From positions 1 to 47,587 of the forward strand of contig JANQEJ010000258.1 in assembly GCA_028278425.1 (NCBI GenBank): 47,587 nucleotides of DNA, given 5' to 3'. How positions within the stretch are numbered: position 1 is the stretch's first letter; the number at the start of each line of letters is the position of its first letter. The position numbers were made by a program, and so were the translations under genes. Below are positions 25,430-38,859 of this stretch, in pieces. The notes below the pieces were generated by a model. It was not told where the DNA came from, searched no databases, and saw nothing but the letters and a program-made list of their open reading frames with translations. The stretch is from Planctomycetota bacterium (GTDB lineage: Bacteria > Planctomycetota > UBA1135 > GCA-002686595).

Positions 25430-27414
25430 GCCTCCTCCTTGCGGTCCTCGCACTCGCTCCCCTCGCCGTCCCGTCCTCCTCCGAACGCCTCGTCGTGGTC
25501 GCCTTCGGCGGCTCCCGCGTCGACGTGGAGGCGATCGAGTCCGCCCTGCCGCGGGCGGACGTGCTCGACGCCGGCCTCGCGGGCGACACGCCGGCCGACG
25601 CTCGCCGGCGCTTCGAGCGCGACGTGCTCCACCGAGCGCCCGACGCCTGCGCCCTCTGGTTCGACGCCGACACGCCGGAGCAGGAGGAGCACCTCGCCTA
25701 CTACGCCCGGATCCTGGAGGAGCGCGGCTGCCTCGTCGTGCGGGTGACGCCCGATGCGGACGCCCACGACGCGATGACGCAGGTGGTCGAGGAGATCCAG
25801 CGCGCGAACCTCCGGCCGGCGAACCCGTCGTCGGGGGTCCGCGGTGACGTCGTCGAGGTCGTCACCGGCGGCGAGCCCCGTGCCGTGCGGTACTCCGGCG
25901 ACGCCTGGGAGAGGGGCGACGGGTACCTCGTCGGAACCGGGCGCGGCAACGAGCTCCTCGCGGACGTCGGCGTCCACGGCCTCGACTTCCGTCTTCGCGC
26001 GCGGCTCTGCCTCGAGAAGGTGGACGCCACCGCCGCCGCCTGCGCCGTCGGCTTCGACAGTTGGTTCGGCTTCGACAGCGGCGGCGGCGGCGGGAAGCGC
26101 TTCTACACCCAGGGCTGGCTCTTCGGCGGCGGCGTGCGCCTGTACGGCCCGACGGAGGAGCGCATCCGCTCCGGCGAGCCCTTCGACCTCGAGATCGAGC
26201 GCGTCGGGCGGCGCGTGAGCTTCCGCGTCGACGGCGAGACCGTGCGGTCGGCGATCTGGGCCGGTCCCCTGGAGCGCCTCGGCTTCGCGCCGCACCGGGC
26301 GCGGCTGCGCGTCTACGACTTCTCCGTGCAGGGGCGCACCTACGCGTTGCCCGAGCCGGCCGCGCCGGGCTACACGATCCCCGTCGTCGACGTCAGCGCC
26401 GAGGTGGACCGCCAGGTCGTGGTCGACCGCGAGCCGGGGCAGTACCTGGGGCACCCGACGACCGTCCTGCTCGAGGACGGGAAGACGATGATCGCGGTCT
26501 ACCCCAAGGGCCACGGGAAGGGCGCGATCGTCATGAAGCGCTCGACCGACGCCGGGCTTACGTGGAGCGAGCGCCTCTCCGTTCCCGAGAACTGGGCCGG
26601 CTCGCGCGAGGTGCCGACCATCCACCGCGTCGTCGATCGGGAGGGCAAGAAGCGCCTGATCCTCTTCTCGGGTCTCTACCCCGTGCGGATGGCGGTCTCC
26701 GAGGACGACGGCCTCACGTGGTCACCGCTCTCTCCGGTGGGCGAGTGGGGCGGCATCGTCGCCATGGGCTGCGTCGCCCGCGTGGGCGACGGCGACTACG
26801 TGGCGCTCTTCCACGACGACGGGCGCTTCTTCGTGAACAGCGGCGAGCGGTCGGGCTTCCGCGTCTACCAGACCCGCTCGACCGACGGGGGGCTCACGTG
26901 GAGCTTCCCGCGGGTGATCGCGGAGCACCCGCACGCGCACCTCTGCGAGCCCGGGATCGTGCGCTCTCCGGACGGGAACCAGCTCTGCGTGTTCCTCCGC
27001 GAGAACAGCCGGCGCTTCAACGGCTTCGCGATCTTCTCCGACGACGAAGCGGAGACGTGGAGCGAGCCGCGCGCGCTCCCCGCCGCGCTCACCGGCGACC
27101 GCCACACCGCCCGCTATGCGCCGGACGGGCGCCTCTTCGTCACCTTCCGCGACACGACGCGCGAGAGCGCGACCTGGGGCGACTGGGTGGGCTGGGTCGG
27201 AACCTACGACGACGTCGTCGCCGGCCGCGAGGGGCAGTACCGCGTGCGGCTCATGGACAACAAGGTGCGCGCGGACTGCGCCTACCCGGGCTTGGAGCTC
27301 CTACCGGACGGAACCTTCGTCACCACGACCTACGGTCACTGGACCGAGGGGGAGGAGCCGTACGTCGTCTCGGTGCGCTTCAAGCTCGAGGAGCTCGACG
27401 CGAAGCTGCGCTAG
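25426..27414 (+). CDS. Secreted sialidase-like (BNR) protein with degenerate SGNH N-terminal domain
   Basis: This 662-residue exported protein has a short signal peptide (MSLLLAVLALAPLAVPSSS). Residues 20-125 follow the SGNH hydrolase plan (VVAFGGSRVD, then DAGLAGDTPADARRRFERDV, then CALWFDADTP), but the FGDS and NxND-type motifs are altered, so activity there is doubtful. A beta-rich middle part (130-320) precedes a six-bladed sialidase propeller with four Asp boxes starting at residues 373 (STDAGLTWSE), 425 (SEDDGLTWSP), 485 (STDGGLTWSF) and 538 (SDDEAETWSE). The last reads as a variant box. The catalytic Arg and Tyr were not mapped with certainty. Coupling to the AGE gene suggests sialic acid or related glycan degradation. 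Confidence 0.75.
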   Translation: MSLLLAVLALAPLAVPSSSERLVVVAFGGSRVDVEAIESALPRADVLDAGLAGDTPADARRRFERDVLHRAPDACALWFDADTPEQEEHLAYYARILEERGCLVVRVTPDADAHDAMTQVVEEIQRANLRPANPSSGVRGDVVEVVTGGEPRAVRYSGDAWERGDGYLVGTGRGNELLADVGVHGLDFRLRARLCLEKVDATAAACAVGFDSWFGFDSGGGGGKRFYTQGWLFGGGVRLYGPTEERIRSGEPFDLEIERVGRRVSFRVDGETVRSAIWAGPLERLGFAPHRARLRVYDFSVQGRTYALPEPAAPGYTIPVVDVSAEVDRQVVVDREPGQYLGHPTTVLLEDGKTMIAVYPKGHGKGAIVMKRSTDAGLTWSERLSVPENWAGSREVPTIHRVVDREGKKRLILFSGLYPVRMAVSEDDGLTWSPLSPVGEWGGIVAMGCVARVGDGDYVALFHDDGRFFVNSGERSGFRVYQTRSTDGGLTWSFPRVIAEHPHAHLCEPGIVRSPDGNQLCVFLRENSRRFNGFAIFSDDEAETWSEPRALPAALTGDRHTARYAPDGRLFVTFRDTTRESATWGDWVGWVGTYDDVVAGREGQYRVRLMDNKVRADCAYPGLELLPDGTFVTTTYGHWTEGEEPYVVSVRFKLEELDAKLR

Positions 27415-27437
27415 CCCGCCGGGGGGGCGACACGCGA

Positions 27438-27471
27438 ACGGGCCGCCCAGGTCTTCTCCTGGACGGCCCGT
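27438..27471. terminator. Hairpin between convergent genes
   Basis: A 14-base inverted repeat (27438-27451 with 27458-27471, one mismatched pair) encloses the 6-nt loop TCTTCT. It lies between the convergent sialidase-like (+) and tail-collar (-) genes, so it can end transcription in both directions. There is no T-run after it on either strand. Confidence 0.55.
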
Positions 27472-27495
27472 GTGGTGGATCGTCGTCCCGGCGCT

Positions 27496-28587
27496 CTATT
27501 TGAGGCGCATGATCTTCAGCAGGCCCGTGTAGGGAGGAAGGACCGAGACGGGGGCGTCCAGCGCGCTGCCGGTTTGAGAGTTACTGGGACCGCCCGTGGT
27601 GAAGCTGTGCTTGTGGTTGTCGTCTCCGGCTTCCCCGATTCCCCCCGGCGCGATCCAGATTTTGTCGAGGATACTTGTCGGCTTTCCCGTGGTCCCCGAG
27701 TGCGTGTGGGACATGCCGTGGGTGTGGCTCAGGTCGGCGGTCTCCGACCCTCCGGCCTGGCCGATCAACGACACGTCGGTCACCCCGCGCACGAAGCGGT
27801 CGGTCAGATCGATCGTCGGCAGCCCCAGGAAGGGCGAGGCCGGATCGGTCACGAGGGAGCCGTCGCAGACGGCGAAACCCTCGGGGACGGGGATGCTCGG
27901 GTCGAAGCGATACCAGTCGATCACCGCGCCGAGCGGAAGCTCCACGAGGCCCGGCTCGGGGTTCCGCCGGGGGACGTAGATGGCGTCGTTGTGCGAACCC
28001 ACGATCGCCATCGCGTCGTCGACCTCGATCACCTGATCCGGGTAGATCCGGAAGACCACCTGAGTGGCGTCCGAGGCCACCTGGTGCCGCACGGTGAAAC
28101 GGTTCGGGTCATCCCCCGCGAGGACGAGCTCGCTGAAGGAACTGCTGCCGATGCCGTCGTCGATCTCGATCGCCGGCTGGGCGGCGGACGTCGTCTCGAT
28201 GTCCACCGAGAAGGTGAGCCACGCGCCGCGGAGCTCCGGGCCGGTCTCCAGCGTCTGGCTGATGAAGCTGCCCACCTGGATCGAGGTGAGCTCCGCGGCG
28301 AACGGCGACCCGCCGGAGAGCGGCGCCACGCGTTCGATCAGGAGCCCCATCTGGTCGAAGGTGGTGGACGCGTCGCCCATCGGGACCCACAGGTCCGGCG
28401 ACAGCGGGCCGCCGAACGGCCCCGGGCTCGTTCCCAGGCTCCAGGTCTCGAAGCCGCCGTTGCCGAGGAGATTGTTCTGGGTCTGCGTCCGGACGGCGAA
28501 CGGCGTCGGACCGTCGGGTTGCTGGGCCGGTCCGGGAAGAGCCGCCACGCTCAGGAGCGCGGTGCCGGCGATCAAAGCTGCTTTCAT
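27496..28587 (-). CDS. Secreted protein with phage tail-collar-like C-terminal domain
   Basis: This 363-residue protein starts with a signal peptide (MKAALIAGTALLSVAALPGPA) behind a clear GGAGG seven bases before the ATG. Residues 40-210 form a beta-rich domain that begins LLGNGGFETWSLG, a pattern of carbohydrate-binding or PEP-like modules. The C-terminal 120 residues have the tail-collar layout: VIDWYRFDPSIPVPEGFAVC, LPTIDLTDRFVRGV, GGSETADLSHTHGMSHTHSG and a final PPYTGLLKIMRLK. In phages this fold ends tail fibres; in bacteria it also occurs in microcystin-dependent-like surface proteins. No other phage gene is nearby, so this is a domesticated module rather than a prophage gene. The function is unknown. 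Confidence 0.65.
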   Translation of the reverse strand: MKAALIAGTALLSVAALPGPAQQPDGPTPFAVRTQTQNNLLGNGGFETWSLGTSPGPFGGPLSPDLWVPMGDASTTFDQMGLLIERVAPLSGGSPFAAELTSIQVGSFISQTLETGPELRGAWLTFSVDIETTSAAQPAIEIDDGIGSSSFSELVLAGDDPNRFTVRHQVASDATQVVFRIYPDQVIEVDDAMAIVGSHNDAIYVPRRNPEPGLVELPLGAVIDWYRFDPSIPVPEGFAVCDGSLVTDPASPFLGLPTIDLTDRFVRGVTDVSLIGQAGGSETADLSHTHGMSHTHSGTTGKPTSILDKIWIAPGGIGEAGDDNHKHSFTTGGPSNSQTGSALDAPVSVLPPYTGLLKIMRLK

Positions 28588-28669
28588 GTACGTACCTCCA
28601 TAGTTTCCGCGGCCCGGCGGAGCCCGGCCTTCGGTTCTTCGGTTGTGGAGGACGAAACGCGCGCAGCCT

Positions 28670-31063
28670 TCAGCGCGCATCCGGGTTTTCCGCGGATTCC
28701 TCGCCGAGGATTCCGAGGGCCCAGGATTCCACCGCGCCCGCTTGCTTGCGGTCGATCCAGCGCGCACCGAGCTCGACGGTCTTGCGCGCCCAAGTGAGGG
28801 CCTTCTCGACGTCCGCACGCGGTGGCTCCCCTTCCGCGGCCACGCACCGGTAGTAGTGAACGAACGCAAACCGCCGCGCGGTCCGCGGATCGTCCGGCCT
28901 CGCGGCCCAGGCGTGCTCGAGGAGCCGCTGTGCCTCCGGGAGCCCTCCGTCCGGGACCGTCTCCCCTGCGGCCAGCGCTCGACCGATCTCGTCGAGGAGG
29001 GTCTCCGCGGCCTCGCCGGCGAAGAGCCCGTCCGCATGCAGGGAAACGCCGTCGAGGAAGACGCTGCGAGCTTCGTCCGTCCTTCCCGAGGCCGCGAGCA
29101 GGTAGCCGTAGTTCAACCGCAGCGTCCGGTGCTCGGGGTGCGCTTCGAACGCAGGCTCGATCAGGCCGATGCCTTCCTCGAGCAACGTGGGTAGCCCCGT
29201 CGTCGGCGGCCTGCCTTCCTTTTGCGCGATTCGCTTCGCTTCCTGGAGTGCGTAGGCCAGGTTCGCCGCCGCCGTGGGATGGTCGGGCATCGTGGCCAGG
29301 GCCGCCTGGAAGTTGCGCGCCGCCCGGTGCGGCTGGCGACGCTGGTGGCTCTGAAAGCAACTGCCGGCCACGAACCAAGCCGCGGGGGCGAAGAGCGCGT
29401 CTCCTCCGAGGGTCTGGCACGCCGCCAGGACGCCCGCCAGGTTCTCGTCGCGCCGCTGGCGGCTGCGCGCCCAGAGGTAGAGCTCCAGGGGATCGGCCAG
29501 CTCGCTCGGATCCACGTCGTCGGGAGGGTGGACGAACTCGTTGCCCTCGATGGCCGATTCGATCCAGGAGACGGCCCGAAGATCACCCGCGGAGCCGGGC
29601 AGCTCCGCGAGCAGTGTGCGCGCCTTATCGTGCTCTCCGATCTCGATGCAGAGGAGCGCCGCGAAGATGCGGGCGTACACGAGGGAGCCGTCGTTCGCCA
29701 TCGCCTCCTCGAGCAGCTCGATGGCCGTCTCCCGGCCCGCAATGCCCGCGGTCGGCTCGCTGGCCGTCGGAGCGTCTTCGTATTCGTACAGGAGTGCCGA
29801 GCGGAACAGCTCGCGCGCCTCGCGCTCCTTCGACGCGGCGAGTACTTCCCAAAAGCGACCGGTCTGCGCCATGAGCGCGCCCAACACGAGCGCGAGCACC
29901 AACGCCAGTAGCGAGGCGGCCGGATGCCGTTGCATTCTGCGACCCAATCGCTCCAGCGGCGTGGCGGCGCGCGCGGTGACGTCGCGACCGTCTAGAAACC
30001 TGGCGAGGTCGTCCGCGAGGGCGGCCGCCGTCGGGTAGCGGCGCTCGATCGACCGGGCGGTGGCCTTCTCCACGATCGCGGAGAGCGGCCGTGGGACCCT
30101 GCGGTCGATCCGCCGCACGGCGGTCGGGTCGCCCGTCTGGATGCGGGCCAGCGCGACGGCGGGAGTCCCTCGGAAGGGATGTGCGAGTGTGAGGAGCTCA
30201 TACAGCACGAGGCCGACGGCATAGACGTCGGACCAAACGCTCGCGGCGCGAGGGTCGTCCAGCAGCTCCGGCGCGAAGTAGTCCGGCGTGCCGACGATCT
30301 CGCGGCTGCCGCTGATCCCCTCCTGACCCTCGAACCGGGCCAGGCCGAAGTCCAGGATGCGCGCGCGGCCGTCCGGTTGGACCACGAGGTTCGACGGCTT
30401 CAGGTCGCGGTGCACGATCCCCTCCGCGTGCGCCGCTTCGAGTCCGTCCAAGACCTCGCGACCGAGTCCCGCCACCGCCCGTTCCCAGCTCAAGCCGGGC
30501 CGGCCGAGCGAGTTCCCTTCGCGCGGGAGCCGCCCCTTCGCCACGTCGGCGATGACGCGGGAAAGCGGACGGCCGGGCACGAGCTCCATCGCGAAGTACG
30601 GCCGGCCTTCCAGTTCGCCGGCTTCGAACAGTGGCACGACCGCCGGGTGGCGCAGTTGCGCCACCGCTTGGATCTCGCGGTCGAAGCGGCCACGCTCGCG
30701 GGCGTGGAGAGACCAGTGGGGCACCTTGAGCGCCACCTCCCGTCCCAGGCTCTCCTGGCGCGCGCGGAACACGACGCCCATGCCGCCCTCGCCCAGGCGC
30801 TCGAGGAGCCGGAAGTCGCCGACGACGGAGCCAGGAGCGAGGTCGAACCCGGGTGCGCCGAGGCTGCGATCCGCCGCGAGGGCCGAGCGCAGACGCTCCA
30901 GCAACCGCCGATGCGCTTCGACGCGGTCGGGCGACGCGGCGTCCTCGTCCTCGAGGGCCCGGACGAACTGCTCCGGCGTCGTCGCGCTTCCTCGCTCCCG
31001 GGCCTCGAGGAAGCGCACCACCCGCTCGTCGATCCACTCGGAGGAGAACCGCTCGCCGTCCAT
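28670..31063 (-). CDS. Membrane Ser/Thr protein kinase with extracytoplasmic TPR-like domain
   Basis: This 797-residue PknB-type kinase has a full active site: GEGGMGVV glycine loop (91-98), Lys113 in VALKVP, D220 in HRDLKPSN, DFG at 238-240 and GTPDYFAPELL. An N-terminal 70-residue helical extension (WIDERVVRFLEARERG) precedes the kinase domain. One membrane helix lies at about 382-400 (AASLLALVLALVLGALMAQ), and the ~395 residues after it contain TPR-like repeats (NFQAALATMPDHPTAAANLA, SRPEAQRLLEHAW-like segments). The ATG at 31063 is chosen because it lies 2 bases after the ECF sigma factor stop. The pairing of kinase with ECF factor is common in Planctomycetota and suggests a signalling pair whose output is transcription. 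Confidence 0.85.
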   Translation of the reverse strand: MDGERFSSEWIDERVVRFLEARERGSATTPEQFVRALEDEDAASPDRVEAHRRLLERLRSALAADRSLGAPGFDLAPGSVVGDFRLLERLGEGGMGVVFRARQESLGREVALKVPHWSLHARERGRFDREIQAVAQLRHPAVVPLFEAGELEGRPYFAMELVPGRPLSRVIADVAKGRLPREGNSLGRPGLSWERAVAGLGREVLDGLEAAHAEGIVHRDLKPSNLVVQPDGRARILDFGLARFEGQEGISGSREIVGTPDYFAPELLDDPRAASVWSDVYAVGLVLYELLTLAHPFRGTPAVALARIQTGDPTAVRRIDRRVPRPLSAIVEKATARSIERRYPTAAALADDLARFLDGRDVTARAATPLERLGRRMQRHPAASLLALVLALVLGALMAQTGRFWEVLAASKEREARELFRSALLYEYEDAPTASEPTAGIAGRETAIELLEEAMANDGSLVYARIFAALLCIEIGEHDKARTLLAELPGSAGDLRAVSWIESAIEGNEFVHPPDDVDPSELADPLELYLWARSRQRRDENLAGVLAACQTLGGDALFAPAAWFVAGSCFQSHQRRQPHRAARNFQAALATMPDHPTAAANLAYALQEAKRIAQKEGRPPTTGLPTLLEEGIGLIEPAFEAHPEHRTLRLNYGYLLAASGRTDEARSVFLDGVSLHADGLFAGEAAETLLDEIGRALAAGETVPDGGLPEAQRLLEHAWAARPDDPRTARRFAFVHYYRCVAAEGEPPRADVEKALTWARKTVELGARWIDRKQAGAVESWALGILGEESAENPDAR

Positions 31064-31065
31064 CG

Positions 31066-31698
31066 TCACGCTCCGCCCCGCTGGACCCAGGTCGCGACTT
31101 TGTTGAGCGCCCGACTCACGCGGGTCCTCACCGCTCCCTCGGTGATCGCCAGATCGCCGGCGAGCGACGCGTAGTCCTGACCGAGGATCTTGCGGTTGAC
31201 CACCAGCTCGCGGTCTTCCTCCGGGAGCCGGTCGAGTGCCAGCTCGAGCGTCGCCTCCTCCTCGCGGCGCGCGGCGCGCTGGTCCGGCGTCTCGCGCTCT
31301 CCCACCCGCGCGTCGAGGATCTGCGACGGCGGCCCGTTCTCGATCGGCAACGGGCGCCGAGGGGAGCCCCACGCGTCCCGGTGCGCGCCACCTCTCAGCT
31401 CGGACCGCAGCAGGTTCGTGGCGATGCGCACGAGCCAGGCCAGGAAGGCCCCTTGGCCGCGCCATTCGAAGCGGTCCATTTGCTCCAGCGCCCTGAGAAT
31501 CGTGTTCTGCAACAGATCCTCGTGGTCGACGAGCGAGCGGTGTTCCGGACCGATGCGCACGCGCAGGGCGCGGCGCAGCCGGTCGCGGTGCATACCGAAC
31601 AGCGTCTCCGCCGCCTCGTGGTCGCCCGCGCGCAGTCGTTCCAGAAGCCCGAAGGTCGACTGCTCTTCGCGGACTCTATCGGGAAGATCGGCGTCCAT
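31066..31698 (-). CDS. ECF-type RNA polymerase sigma factor
   Basis: This 210-residue sigma-70 family protein shows region 2 (EAAETLFGMHRDRLRRALRV, DHEDLLQNTILRALEQMDRF, WLVRIATNLLRSELR) and region 4 (LALDRLPEEDRELVVNRKIL, DYASLAGDLAITEGAVRTR, VSRALNKVATWVQ). The acidic helix D-H-E-D-L-L-Q-N-T is the core-RNAP contact. No anti-sigma gene adjoins; instead the downstream gene is a membrane Ser/Thr kinase, which is the usual control partner of ECF factors of the ECF01/planctomycete type. It opens with an unstructured 10-residue start. A 125-base gap separates it from the small basic protein gene upstream of it on the same strand. Confidence 0.88.
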   Translation of the reverse strand: MDADLPDRVREEQSTFGLLERLRAGDHEAAETLFGMHRDRLRRALRVRIGPEHRSLVDHEDLLQNTILRALEQMDRFEWRGQGAFLAWLVRIATNLLRSELRGGAHRDAWGSPRRPLPIENGPPSQILDARVGERETPDQRAARREEEATLELALDRLPEEDRELVVNRKILGQDYASLAGDLAITEGAVRTRVSRALNKVATWVQRGGA

Positions 31699-31823
31699 GG
31701 TCAGGCCGGCAAGGACCTACGGGTGGCGAGCGAGTCCTTGGAAGCTACCAGTCTTCCCTAAGACGCGAAGCGTGTCGCCCCATTTTGTCGTGAGCGGGCG
31801 TGCCGCCCGTGCCTGGCGAGGAC

Positions 31824-32168
31824 CTAGACGTCCTGCAGCGAGCGCGGCTTCCTGCCCTTCGGCATGTTGGCCTTGGGCAGCGCCATGCCCTCCTTCTCGA
31901 GGAAGGCGCCGAGCGTCTTGCGCGCCTCGGCCGCGATGTGGCGCAGGTTCGCGTTGCCGTCGTCCGCCGCGGCGTCGAGGGTCTTGTCGAGAGCTTTGAT
32001 CGCGCCCATCGCCGCCTTCATCGACGGGGAGCTCTTCAGCTCCTTTTGCTTCTGTCGGGCGCGGACCCGCCGGATCTCCTCCTGCAGGTCCTGGATGATC
32101 TCCTCGGAGGAACGCCGCTTGCGCTTCTTGCCCGCCGCGGGGCCCTTTTTGGTCTTCTTGGCTGCCAT
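31824..32168 (-). CDS. Small Lys/Arg-rich protein, unknown
   Basis: This 114-residue protein starts with a very basic segment (MAAKKTKKGPAAGKKRKRRS) and continues as mostly helical, charged sequence (IIQDLQEEIRRVRARQKQKE), then a second helix (NANLRHIAAEARKTLGAFLE). It contains no cysteine and no motif I recognise. A basic tail plus coiled-coil-like helix suggests a nucleic-acid-associated or chaperone-like protein, but this is only a description. It follows the HD-domain gene in the same direction by 50 bases. Confidence 0.6.
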   Translation of the reverse strand: MAAKKTKKGPAAGKKRKRRSSEEIIQDLQEEIRRVRARQKQKELKSSPSMKAAMGAIKALDKTLDAAADDGNANLRHIAAEARKTLGAFLEKEGMALPKANMPKGRKPRSLQDV

Positions 32169-32218
32169 GGAGCCGAAGAGGTTAGCGACTGGCCGCCGCC
32201 GTCGCTACCGCCGGATCG

Positions 32219-32779
<561 letters not shown>

Positions 32780-32783
32780 GGGG

Positions 32784-36732
<3,949 letters not shown>

Positions 36733-36767
36733 CGGGAGAGCCCTTTTTGCCCGAGAGGACGTACAGG

Positions 36768-38066
36768 ATGCCCGCGAGAACCGCGCAGACCGCGACCGAA
36801 GCGGCCCACGAGGCCGACCGCGACGAGCTGTTGCGCCGGTACGACTTCGTGCGGCGGCGCTCGGAGGAGCTTTGCGCTCCGCTGGAGCCGGAGGACTGCG
36901 TCGTCCAGTCGATGCCGGACGCGAGTCCCGTGCGCTGGCACCTCGCCCACACGACGTGGTTCTTCGAGACGTTCGTGCTCGCCAAGGAGGCGCGGGACCA
37001 CCGACCCTTCCACCCCGGCTTCGGGCAGCTCTTCAACTCCTACTACGAGAGCGTCGGTAGCCCCTTTCCGCGCCCGCTGCGCGGCCTTCTCTCCCGGCCG
37101 ACGGTGAGCGAGGTCCTGCGCTATCGCCGCCACGTGGACGACCGCGTCCGGGACCTCCTCGAGCGGGCACCGTCGGAGACCGTCGGCAGGGCGGGGCCGG
37201 TCGTGGAGCTCGGGCACAACCACGAGGAGCAGCACCAGGAGCTGATCCTCACCGACGTCAAGCACGCGCTGTCCCAGAATCCCCTGCACCCCGCCTACCG
37301 ATCCGAGGCTCCCGGATCCCCGGGCCCGGAGCCGGATCTGTCCTGGGTGAGCTACGAAGAGGGAGTCTGCACCATCGGTCACGACGGTTCCGGCTTCGCC
37401 TTCGACAACGAAGGTCCCCGCCACCGCCGCTACGTCCACTCCTACCGCCTCGCGAACCGGTTGGTCTCCAACCGCGAGTTCACCCGGTTCGTCGACGACG
37501 GAGGCTACTCGCGGCCCGAGCTCTGGCTGGCCGAGGGCTTCGACCTGGCGCGCGATCGCGGGTGGGAAGCCCCGCTCTACTGGAAACGAGACGGCGACGG
37601 TTGGGGCCAGTTCACGCTCCACGGCCTGCGCCGCCTGGTCGCGTCCGAGCCCGTCTGCCACGTCAGCTTCTTCGAGGCCGACGCCTACGCGCGCTGGGCG
37701 GGCGCACGCTTGCCGACGGAGGAGGAATGGGAGAACGCCGCCGCGGACCTCGACGTGGAGGGCAACCTCCTCGAGGGCGACGAGCTGCACCCGCGGACCG
37801 CCCCGGGCGGAAGCGCGGCGGACGCGCTGACGCAGGTCTACGGCGACGTTTGGGAATGGACCTCCAGCTCCTACGCGCCCTACCCCGGCTACCGGCCGGT
37901 CGAGGGCGCCCTGGGGGAGTACAACGGGAAGTTCATGTGCAACCAGTACGTGCTGCGGGGCGGATCGTGCGCCACGCCGAGGGGCCACGTGCGCGCGACG
38001 TATCGGAACTTCTTCCCGGCCGACGCCCGCTGGCAGTTCTCCGGGATCCGGCTGGCCAGGGACTAA
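36768..38066 (+). CDS. egtB: EgtB-type ergothioneine sulfoxide synthase
   Basis: This 432-residue protein joins an N-terminal DinB-like iron-binding domain to a C-terminal FGE-sulfatase fold. Iron ligands appear as H in RWHLAHTTWFFE and the HxxxH pair in ELGHNHEEQHQELIL. The C-terminal half has GPRHRRYVHSYRLANRLVSN, RLPTEEEWENAAADL, YGDVWEWTSSSYAPYPGY and RGGSCATPRGHVRATYRNFF, the last ending in the GIRLARD C-terminus. EgtB couples trimethylhistidine (hercynine) to a thiol with oxygen to start ergothioneine assembly. The partner methyltransferase EgtD is not in the window, so the pathway is incomplete here or split. The stop lies 4 bases from the stop of the convergent WaaP-like gene. Confidence 0.88.
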   Translation: MPARTAQTATEAAHEADRDELLRRYDFVRRRSEELCAPLEPEDCVVQSMPDASPVRWHLAHTTWFFETFVLAKEARDHRPFHPGFGQLFNSYYESVGSPFPRPLRGLLSRPTVSEVLRYRRHVDDRVRDLLERAPSETVGRAGPVVELGHNHEEQHQELILTDVKHALSQNPLHPAYRSEAPGSPGPEPDLSWVSYEEGVCTIGHDGSGFAFDNEGPRHRRYVHSYRLANRLVSNREFTRFVDDGGYSRPELWLAEGFDLARDRGWEAPLYWKRDGDGWGQFTLHGLRRLVASEPVCHVSFFEADAYARWAGARLPTEEEWENAAADLDVEGNLLEGDELHPRTAPGGSAADALTQVYGDVWEWTSSSYAPYPGYRPVEGALGEYNGKFMCNQYVLRGGSCATPRGHVRATYRNFFPADARWQFSGIRLARD

Positions 38067-38070
38067 AGCG

Positions 38071-38859
38071 TTACGCCACCGGCCGACCGCGCCGGCGGTT
38101 CCGCTCCGCGTGCGCGGTTGCCCAGCGCTTCGTCGCGTTGTCCAGCTTTTCGAGCTCGTCCTCGCCGCCGAGCTCGCGCGCGTAGATCGCCAGGAGCTCG
38201 CGGAAGTCGCCGTAGCCGGCCTCCCGCGCCGCGGCGGTCGTCAAGCTGACCCGCAGCCGCGCGAGGTCCCGCGCCCGCGCCCGGAAGCGGAACATCGCCG
38301 GGCGGTCCTCCTCCGCCCGGCGGGCCCGCGCGCCGTCGAGGTCGAGGAAGACCACGGTGGGGTCCGAGTCCGCGTCGAGGATCAAGAGGTTCGGCGCCTT
38401 GAGGTCGCGGTGCCGGAAGCCGCGCCGGTGCAGGCGCGCCACCGCGCGCGCGAGCGCGGCGGTGACCGCGGGCGGGTTTCCCGGCCAGCCGTGCAGCGCC
38501 GGCGCGTTCACGTACTCCTGCACCAGGAACGCCGGGTCCGCGCGGCGCTGCGGCACGAGCGCCGCGAGCGGCATCGCGGTCTCCACGCCCGCCGCCGCGA
38601 TGCGCAGGCCGAGCTCGAAGGCCCGCTGCGCCCGGCGCCCGCGCGCGAGGCGGCGCGGCGCGTAGCGCTTGACGACGGCGTCGCCGGTCGGTTCGACGCG
38701 AAGAAGCGCCAGGTCCGCGTTCGCCGGGGCCGCTGGCAACGGGCGGCGGTCCTGGCCGAACCACGCGCCGCAGCGTTCGAGCCACGCGCGCGCGACGTCG
38801 CGCTCGACCCGCTCGCCGAAGGTGCCCGCGTAGCGGTCGCCCGCCAGCGCGTAGGTCAC
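38071..38859 (-). CDS. Lipopolysaccharide kinase (Kdo/WaaP) family protein
   Basis: This 262-residue small kinase has the bacterial LPS kinase pattern: K64 in VVKRYAPRR, HRDLKAPN at 150-157 and the metal site D173 (FLDLDG). The loop between has LVQEYVNAPAL. WaaP/KdkA members phosphorylate heptose or Kdo of lipopolysaccharide; some act on other carbohydrate substrates. The GTG at 38859 overlaps the polA stop by one base (TAGTG), so it is probably co-transcribed with polA. The true substrate and even the presence of LPS in this organism are not shown by the sequence. A second, degraded relative lies at 44080. Confidence 0.78.
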   Translation of the reverse strand: MTYALAGDRYAGTFGERVERDVARAWLERCGAWFGQDRRPLPAAPANADLALLRVEPTGDAVVKRYAPRRLARGRRAQRAFELGLRIAAAGVETAMPLAALVPQRRADPAFLVQEYVNAPALHGWPGNPPAVTAALARAVARLHRRGFRHRDLKAPNLLILDADSDPTVVFLDLDGARARRAEEDRPAMFRFRARARDLARLRVSLTTAAAREAGYGDFRELLAIYARELGGEDELEKLDNATKRWATAHAERNRRRGRPVA

